10,099 nucleotides of DNA from SYOC01 sp035575235 (GTDB lineage: Bacteria; Desulfobacterota; Binatia; Bin18). A program made the position numbers and the translations under genes. The stretch spans positions 1-10,099 of the forward strand of contig DATLYA010000299.1 of the NCBI GenBank assembly GCA_035575235.1. Direction: 5' to 3'. Shown piece by piece: positions 1-4,517 of the stretch. How positions within the stretch are numbered: position 1 is the first letter of the stretch; each line of letters begins with the position of its first letter. The notes under the pieces were generated by a model. That model searched no databases, was not told the DNA's origin, and saw only the letters and a program-made list of their open reading frames with translations.

Positions 1-359
1 CCATGGTTTTCACCCATATCCCGGCAAATATCTTCCTCTTGTTTACTCCATTGATGCCGACCATGCCGCTCGCCATGGCCATGTGCGTGCTGCGGTACAG
101 CGTGGCGCAGATGGACGTGCCTGCCCGGCATTCCTATTTGATGGCCGTCGTGGCGCCAGACGAGCGCTCGGCGGCGGCGGGCGTGACGACGTTTGCTCGC
201 ACGGCGGGCAGCGCGCTGGCGCCGTCGATCACTGGCGCACTCTTTAACGCTTCATTTTTGAATGCGCCGTTCTTCATCGCCGGCAGCCTGAAGATCGCCT
301 ATGATCTCACCCTTTACTTTTGCTTTCGCCGCCTGAAACCGCCAGAGGAGCAAGCGTGA
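1..359 (+). CDS. MFS transporter, C-terminal fragment (5' end outside window)
   Basis: This is the last ~118 residues of a major facilitator superfamily permease, an inner-membrane secondary transporter of unknown substrate. The frame is open to the left edge, so the methionine at position 3 is probably internal; a whole MFS protein has about 400 residues and 12 helices. The visible part contains the segment VPARHSYLMAVVAPDERSAAAG followed by GVTTFARTAGSALAP. In many MFS drug or sugar-type permeases this cytoplasmic loop plus helix 10/11 region reads P-x-R-x-x-Y-x-x-A-V-V-x-P-x-E-R-x-A-A-A-G. Two further hydrophobic stretches follow, then a charged tail RRLKPPEEQA that ends in TGA. No terminator hairpin with a T-run is obvious just downstream. 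The family call is good; the substrate cannot be told from this piece. Confidence 0.82.
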   Translation, partial: MVFTHIPANIFLLFTPLMPTMPLAMAMCVLRYSVAQMDVPARHSYLMAVVAPDERSAAAGVTTFARTAGSALAPSITGALFNASFLNAPFFIAGSLKIAYDLTLYFCFRRLKPPEEQA

Positions 360-631
360 GAGTGATGGACACAGGCGTGATGCCGGTGCGGTAAGACCTT
401 TCTGCTGCATACTCCTAATGTCTGACCACGCGCCGCGAATGTCTGTTTTGAAGATCATTTTGCAAATAGACAGTTAGTGTTTGACTATCGTATGCGCCCC
501 GGGTAGTGAGAGAAAGCAACACGCTGGAGCTTCTGTGGTCCGTGGGGTTGGAAGTGTGAAGGCGAATGCGGAGTGATGAATGCGGAATAACAAAAGTAAC
601 TTTTTTGCCATTGCGTTGCAGCGCTTCCGCG
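360..631. other. Intergenic gap with a short direct repeat, between convergent genes
   Basis: This 272-bp stretch separates the end of the MFS gene from the end of the small minus-strand gene pair. I see no open frame with a convincing start. The 9-mer GAATGCGGA occurs twice, at 564-572 and 578-586, in a GA-rich stretch that looks like worn repeat material. Near 599-607 there is a weak AAAAG-TAA-CTTTT hairpin followed by two more T on the plus strand. It might end transcription of the MFS gene but is too short to call firmly. Confidence 0.4.
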
Positions 632-781
632 CTATCGCTTTCGTACTAAAGCAAATGTTGCATCAACCTTGAGTAGTGTTTCATTCGTCAAGCGATGGAC
701 ATCGCGCACAATGATTAACCCATAGAGATTAATCAGTGCTGCAAGAATGACTAACAGGCCCAATAAAAAATGCTCGCTCAT
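632..781 (-). CDS. Small single-helix membrane protein (49 aa)
   Basis: A short frame starts at ATG (CAT at 779-781) and ends at TAG. Residues about 5-26 form one strongly hydrophobic segment (FLLGLLVILAALINLYGLIIV). A short polar tail, RDVHRLTNETLLKVDATFALVRKR, ends in basic residues, consistent with an inner-membrane anchor. The start is chosen because AAGGA lies about 7 nt upstream on the coding strand and overlaps the TAA stop of the preceding small gene (792-950), leaving a 10-nt gap and suggesting translational coupling. The same frame stays open farther upstream, but that part reads as basic, serine/cysteine-rich sequence antisense in character to a better frame, so I exclude it. I do not recognise the family. 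Possible roles are a small membrane toxin-like or regulatory peptide, but nothing in the sequence fixes this. Confidence 0.5.
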   Translation of the reverse strand: MSEHFLLGLLVILAALINLYGLIIVRDVHRLTNETLLKVDATFALVRKR

Positions 782-791
782 GATGCGTTCC

Positions 792-950
792 TTACAAGCA
801 GCCCGCAACGCGCAAAATCGGATCTTCACTTTCTTGCTCGCGGAGCCGGAGAAAATCGATAAAATCGAGGACCTCCTGCAGCCGCGCTTCCGATAGATCA
901 GAGACCTTTTCCAACAGTTGTTGCTTGAGCACCTCAGTTGCAACGTTCAT
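792..950 (-). CDS. Small antitoxin-like (DUF2281-type) protein, probably C-terminally truncated (52 aa)
   Basis: The frame starts at ATG (CAT at 948-950) with a purine-rich GAGAG about 8 nt upstream, and stops at TAA (TTA at 792-794). The core LLEKVSDLSEARLQEVLDF followed by IDFLRLREQESEDPILRVAGCL matches the pattern of small antitoxin-like proteins. In these, a leucine-rich amphipathic helix (E-K-L-x-E-V-L-D-F-x-x-F-L) is followed by D-P-[IL]-L-x-[VL]-[AVI]-G. Family members I recall usually continue some 15-25 residues past this G with an acidic toxin-binding tail. Here the frame stops two residues later, so the protein looks cut short. The next gene (632-781) starts 10 nt downstream and is not a PIN-domain toxin, so this may be an orphan remnant or a variant pair. 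Family naming is from memory of motif shape. Confidence 0.55.
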   Translation of the reverse strand: MNVATEVLKQQLLEKVSDLSEARLQEVLDFIDFLRLREQESEDPILRVAGCL

Positions 951-963
951 AATCATTCTCTCT

Positions 964-991
964 ATTTTATCAACTTATGGAAATATTTAAA
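964..991 (-). promoter_or_regulatory. Candidate promoter for the small gene pair
   Basis: On the minus strand TTTAAA (986-991) and TAAAAT (964-969) are separated by 16 nt. They lie in the most AT-rich stretch of the neighbourhood, just upstream of the antitoxin-like gene. Each hexamer is a partial match to the sigma-70 consensus. If used, transcription would start only a few bases before the ribosome binding site, giving a very short leader. The call is weak because AT-rich spacers often contain such matches by chance. Confidence 0.3.
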
Positions 992-996
992 TTATT

Positions 997-1032
997 CAAT
1001 CACCCAATGGCTCAATCACTCAATGACTCAAT
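997..1032 (-). repeat. Degenerate octamer array (ATTGAGTN) at the 3' end of the cyclase gene
   Basis: Read on the minus strand, the motif ATTG recurs with exact 8-nt spacing: the complementary CAAT tetrads begin at 997, 1005, 1013, 1021 and 1029. The unit is close to ATTGAGT[CG]. The array straddles the end of the cyclase gene, encodes its last residues (L-S-H) and supplies its TGA stop. A longer array of the same unit overlaps the end of tesA at 8553-8608 in the same orientation relative to the gene. Confidence 0.8.
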
Positions 1033-4000
1033 TCTTCGAGCAGCGCCTTCGCCTCTTGCAAGTCCTTCGTATCAAAGCCTTCGGTGAACCAGTTGTAGAC
1101 CTCTGCTAACACTTTGTGGGCTTCATCTCTCTTGCCTTGTTGCTGCCAGAGACGCGCGAGGCTTGTGGCAGCGCGAAGTTCGAGCGATTTCGCCTGTTGG
1201 TGGCGGGCCACCGCAAGAGCCTGCAGAAAACACTTCTTGACTTCTTCTGTCTTTTCCTTGGGGCCTTCCTGCGCCCTCAGGAGTTCTCCCTTGAGCCGAT
1301 ACATCTCCGCCTCATACCAATGTTCCCCCGTTTTGCCCACTAAAGTCAGAGCTTGGGCCAGCATGATCAGTCCTTCTTCCCGCCGCCCCACTTTGCCATA
1401 CGCCTCGGCCAACAGGGCAATGGCAAACGGGAAAAGACCATGGCGTATCTGGGTTATCTCCTCTTTCCCCTGGCCTTGCTCTACCAGCGCCAAATCCTGC
1501 GCCAGCGTCCCAACCGCCAACCCGTACGGAAATCCTTGCTCGGTGGACAGGGTTATTACCGCCTCCGCCCGCTCGCGAGCGAGCTGTCCCTCTCGGCGGA
1601 AAAGATGGACCCAGGCCGCCATCCACAAGGCGTAGGCCCGACTAAAAGGGTGAGCCAACCCTCCGGCTAAGAATAGGGCCTCCTCGCTCCTCTGCAGAGC
1701 CTGGTCGGGATATCCAAGAGTCCATAAAGTCCAAGATACATAGGAGAGGCAATTCACCCGCGGGTCAGCCGTCCCCGTGGTGTGGCGAGGATGCTGCTGG
1801 GCGTCATACAGCGCAATCGTCTGCTCCAAGTGGGTCCGCGCCGAAGTCAACTCTCCTAGCGCATGCAACGTAGGTCCGAACGCCGAGTGCGCCAAGGAAA
1901 GGAAATAACGGTCTTGGATGCTTCGGGCTAGCCTTAGCATCTGCTCCGCCAGCTCCCGCGCCGTCTGTAACTCTGCTCGGTTCCGATAAAACAGCCACAG
2001 TCTATACAGCATGGGGACGAGCTGGGGCGTCTCTCCCAGATACTGGCATAATTCCCGAGCCCGAAGAACAGTTTGTTCCACCTCTGGGGCCGTATAGCCT
2101 TTGACAGGGATCTGGGCGTCACTCAAAGCGAGTTGCAAGGTTAGTTCGTGTTGGACGCGTGTAGGAGAGGCTGGCAAAGTTTTGAGCAACTCCACTGCCT
2201 TAGTGAGGTGAACAATCGCTTCTACGTAGGCCGAGCGCACTATGGCTCGCTCCCCCGCCCGCTGCCAATATGGGAGCGCCTGTTCTATTAAGCCCGCCTC
2301 CGTGTAATGATGCGCGACTAACTCGGGTTGGGTTTCGACCGTTGCGGAAAACTGCTCCTCTAATGCTCGCGCCACCTGTTGATGTAACTGCTGGCGACGG
2401 CTCTTCAGCAAAGATTGATAGGCTGTGTCCTGCACCAGCGCGTGCTTGAAGAGATAGCGCGCCTGGGGCGGGATGCCGCTCTGATAGACTAACTCTGCTT
2501 CTACTAACCGTTGCAGTCCTCGTTGTAAGGCTTTTTCGTTGAGCGGAGAGACAGACTGGAGTAAGACATAGTCAAACTCGCGTCCCAGGGTAGCACCGAG
2601 CTGGGCGATCTCTTTGGCCACTCCAAGGCGATCGAGCCGGGCCATGAGTGTATCTTGTAGCGTTGATGGGATGCCCAGTGGTAGGGGCGCGGTGCGCCGT
2701 GCCCCTGCGTCGCCTCCGGCTTCCACAACACTCTTAGTCAATTCCTCTACGAACAACGGTACGCCATCGGTCTTGCTAACGATCTGGTGGATAATTTCCT
2801 TAGGCAATGCCTTCCCACCCGCGACGTTCTCCACCATCGTCTCGACGTGGCCCCGTCCCAACCGACTCAAGGTCAACTGACTGAGATAGGAATGTGCGCC
2901 CCATGGCGGCGTAAATTCCGGGCGATACGTGCAGACCGCCAGCAGCCGCGTCGTAGGTGCTTGGGCCAGTAAGAGTGTAAGCAACTCCAAAGTGGAGGGA
3001 TCGGCCCAATGCAGATCTTCCCAGGCATAGATCACGGCGTGGTGTTTTGCCTCGGCGCATAACCAAGCGACCAGGGCCTGAAGGGTCTTCTCTTTTTGCT
3101 TCTGTGAGTTCAAGTGCAATGGCGGATACCTATCAGGATATGGCAACGACAATAATGCAGCCAGCAGCGGAATCGTCTCCGCCTGTAGGGGCACAGCGCG
3201 TCGTGCCCCTACCTCCAGCTTCTGAAGCTTCTCATCTGCTGTATCTTCTGGGCGAAACTGCAATATCCGCTGCAGGTGCTCAATTACCGGGTAGAGCGCA
3301 CTGTTTTGATGATAGGGCGAGCAGCGCAACTCCAGACACCGGACTCCCTCCTGCTCGACCGTCTCTTTGAGACCCTCCACTAAGCGCGATTTGCCAATGC
3401 CCGGCTCGCCACTAAGCAGCACGACTTGGCCAGCCCCATCTTTCACCCGCTCCCACCGCTCACGCAACAGGCCGAATTCGTGCTCGCGTCCCACCAACGG
3501 CGTGAGTCCTTTGCGCGCCACGATCTCAAAGCGGCTATGGATTTCGCTCTCTTGCACGACTCGATACAGCGTGAGTGGAGTGGTGACGCCCTTGAGCTCG
3601 GGCTGGCCACGCTCTTCACAGGTGAAAAAGCCTTCGACGAGCCGATAGGTCGCGGCGCTAATCAGCACTTCATCGCGATTGGCGGCTCCTTGAATGCGAG
3701 CGGCGATGTTGGGCGTCTCCCCCAGCGCCAGTATCTCGCGCTTCTCGCTGCTGCCCATCTCGCCAATCACGACTAATCCGGTGTGAATGCCGATGCGGAC
3801 GTGGAGCGTATTCGAGCCGCGACCGTGAGGGAGCGGAGCGTTGACCGCTTGCTGACGCGCGCGGCTCTGGAGCGCTCTCACAATCTCCAACCCAGTTCGC
3901 ACGGCCCGCACGGCGTCATCTTCATGCGCTACCGGATAGCCAAAGTAGACCAACAGGCCGTCACCCAAATGCTGGGCAATATGCCCATCGTACCGACGGA

Positions 4001-4391
4001 TTACCTCTGTGCAGGTCTCGTGATAGTTTCGCACCACTTGCCGCAATTCCTCTGGGTCCAATTGTCCCGAGAGCGCGGTGGAACCGACCAGATCGCAAAA
4101 CATTACGGTCAACTGCCGCCGTTCAGCAGCATCTGGTGTTTGTGTACTAGGAGTCGGGGATTGGGAACTGGCAACTTGCAGCACGGGGCTTGGAGGTGGC
4201 GAAGCGCCAACCCACACCAAGCCTGGGCCTTCCTCTTTCACATGTTCAGCATGCGCGAACAGGAGTTCCTCTTTGACGCCAGCAAGGAATTCATCGTCCA
4301 ACTGAAAGCGAAGTTTCAGCGCCCGATATGACACGCGACCTTGGCGCTGTAGAAGGTCCAGCACTTTCTCCAGGACCTCGGCAAAATCCAT
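1020..4391 (-). CDS. Class III adenylate/guanylate cyclase with AAA (STAND-like) ATPase and TPR domains
   Basis: A 1123-residue soluble multidomain signalling protein with no transmembrane segment. Residues 1-60 look like a small helical, winged-helix-like module. Residues 61-90 are a Pro/Ser/Thr linker. The cyclase domain spans ~91-280, with metal-binding aspartates D100 (FCDLVGST) and D144 (HLGDGLLVYFG) and the transition-state pair N228/R232 (GETPNIAAR). The position usually held by the base-selecting lysine before L-G-D appears to be Gln140, so the nucleotide substrate, or activity itself, is uncertain. An AAA_16-type ATPase follows: PLVGRE at ~298, Walker A GEPGIGKS at 328-335, and a Walker B-like segment ending in E458-D459. 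From ~650 onward, FKHALVQDTAYQSLL and TPR-like helical repeats run to the C-terminus. Start: ATG with GGAGGGG 8 nt upstream. Several short interspersed repeats are read in frame (residues ~70-86, 186-193, 394-403, 562-571 and the C-terminus). Its sensing role is inferred; the ligand is unknown. Confidence 0.92.
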   Translation of the reverse strand: MDFAEVLEKVLDLLQRQGRVSYRALKLRFQLDDEFLAGVKEELLFAHAEHVKEEGPGLVWVGASPPPSPVLQVASSQSPTPSTQTPDAAERRQLTVMFCDLVGSTALSGQLDPEELRQVVRNYHETCTEVIRRYDGHIAQHLGDGLLVYFGYPVAHEDDAVRAVRTGLEIVRALQSRARQQAVNAPLPHGRGSNTLHVRIGIHTGLVVIGEMGSSEKREILALGETPNIAARIQGAANRDEVLISAATYRLVEGFFTCEERGQPELKGVTTPLTLYRVVQESEIHSRFEIVARKGLTPLVGREHEFGLLRERWERVKDGAGQVVLLSGEPGIGKSRLVEGLKETVEQEGVRCLELRCSPYHQNSALYPVIEHLQRILQFRPEDTADEKLQKLEVGARRAVPLQAETIPLLAALLSLPYPDRYPPLHLNSQKQKEKTLQALVAWLCAEAKHHAVIYAWEDLHWADPSTLELLTLLLAQAPTTRLLAVCTYRPEFTPPWGAHSYLSQLTLSRLGRGHVETMVENVAGGKALPKEIIHQIVSKTDGVPLFVEELTKSVVEAGGDAGARRTAPLPLGIPSTLQDTLMARLDRLGVAKEIAQLGATLGREFDYVLLQSVSPLNEKALQRGLQRLVEAELVYQSGIPPQARYLFKHALVQDTAYQSLLKSRRQQLHQQVARALEEQFSATVETQPELVAHHYTEAGLIEQALPYWQRAGERAIVRSAYVEAIVHLTKAVELLKTLPASPTRVQHELTLQLALSDAQIPVKGYTAPEVEQTVLRARELCQYLGETPQLVPMLYRLWLFYRNRAELQTARELAEQMLRLARSIQDRYFLSLAHSAFGPTLHALGELTSARTHLEQTIALYDAQQHPRHTTGTADPRVNCLSYVSWTLWTLGYPDQALQRSEEALFLAGGLAHPFSRAYALWMAAWVHLFRREGQLARERAEAVITLSTEQGFPYGLAVGTLAQDLALVEQGQGKEEITQIRHGLFPFAIALLAEAYGKVGRREEGLIMLAQALTLVGKTGEHWYEAEMYRLKGELLRAQEGPKEKTEEVKKCFLQALAVARHQQAKSLELRAATSLARLWQQQGKRDEAHKVLAEVYNWFTEGFDTKDLQEAKALLEELSH
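2681..2708. repeat. 28-bp GTAGGGGC...GCCCCTGC palindrome, copy A, inside the cyclase gene
   Basis: The arms GTAGGGGCGC and GTGCCCCTGC pair with two G-T type mismatches around an 8-nt loop. On the coding strand it encodes A-G-A-R-R-T-A-P-L-P (residues 562-571), beginning exactly on a codon boundary, between the ATPase helical region and the conserved P-x-T-L-Q-D-x-L-M-A-R-L-D-R-L segment. It is the sibling of the copy at 3185-3212, with 23 of 28 positions identical and all five differences transitions. Confidence 0.8.
3185..3212. repeat. 28-bp GTAGGGGC...GCCCCTAC palindrome, copy B, inside the cyclase gene
   Basis: The 10-bp arms GTAGGGGCAC and GTGCCCCTAC are perfect inverted repeats around an 8-nt loop (AGCGCGTC). 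On the coding strand it encodes V-G-A-R-R-A-V-P-L-Q (residues 394-403), again beginning exactly on a codon boundary, in the segment just before IPLLAALLSLP. Palindromes with GTAGGGGC...GCCCCTAC ends are familiar as interspersed repeats in several bacterial phyla. That recognition is from general knowledge; the structure itself is visible directly. Confidence 0.85.
3814..3836. repeat. REP-like insert coding for PLPHGRGS in the cyclase domain
   Basis: The plus-strand sequence carries CCGC at 3817-3820 and GCGG at 3833-3836 as short inverted ends around GACCGTGAGGGA. It is translated as P-L-P-H-G-R-G-S (residues 186-193). This lies between the helix ending in LQSRARQQ and the strand LHVRIGIHTGLVV, where cyclases of this type as I recall them have a much shorter link. 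The string resembles a GC-rich interspersed repeat seen in planctomycete and other environmental genomes. That identification is from memory and the match is short. Confidence 0.55.
4150..4184 (-). repeat. Degenerate heptamer-periodic linker in the cyclase gene
   Basis: On the plus strand five consecutive 7-mers align: GGAGTCG, GGGATTG, GGAACTG, GCAACTT and GCAGCAC. They lie in the region coding for the Pro/Ser/Thr linker between the N-terminal module and the cyclase domain (about residues 70-81). Similarity decays from left to right, so this is either an eroded tandem array or chance low complexity. Confidence 0.4.
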
Positions 4392-4442
4392 TGCCGTTAC
4401 CCCTCCGTGGACGAAGTGTACAAGAAAATGGCGACGACGGAT

Positions 4443-4472
4443 AGCATAAGCGATCTGAGATTCCTATCCCAA
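4443..4472 (-). promoter_or_regulatory. Candidate promoter for the cyclase gene
   Basis: In the 126-bp gap between the end of ybbP and the cyclase start, the minus strand has TTGGGA (4467-4472) and TATGCT (4443-4448) with an 18-nt spacer, about 50 nt before the start codon. Each hexamer matches the sigma-70 consensus at four of six positions. It would let the cyclase be transcribed separately from ybbA-ybbP. The evidence is modest. Confidence 0.3.
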
Positions 4473-4517
4473 TGACTGTGCATGCCGTCGGTCGCTCTTT
4501 TGGAGGGGAATGGGTTT

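Noticed and set aside
616..633. Terminator for the small minus-strand gene pair (AGCGC-GGAA-GCGCT hairpin)
   Set aside because: A 5-bp stem is present just after the stop, but the following minus-strand sequence has no T-run (it has A instead), so intrinsic termination is not supported.
632..943. Longer 103-codon reading of the small membrane protein
   Set aside because: The upstream half overlaps a better frame (the antitoxin-like gene) and is Ser/Arg/Cys-rich. A ribosome binding site supports the internal ATG at 781.
1114..1670. Overlapping plus-strand frames opposite the TPR region
   Set aside because: These are shadow frames of a high-GC gene; composition is Ser/Arg/Pro-rich and the minus-strand TPR protein is continuous here.
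3783..4331. Plus-strand open frame of 182 codons
   Set aside because: It lies opposite the cyclase catalytic domain, whose motifs are intact on the minus strand; it has no recognisable motif.
1020..4391. LuxR/AfsR-type transcriptional regulator instead of a cyclase
   Set aside because: The ATPase-TPR part is shared with such regulators, but the protein has a complete cyclase domain and no C-terminal HTH.
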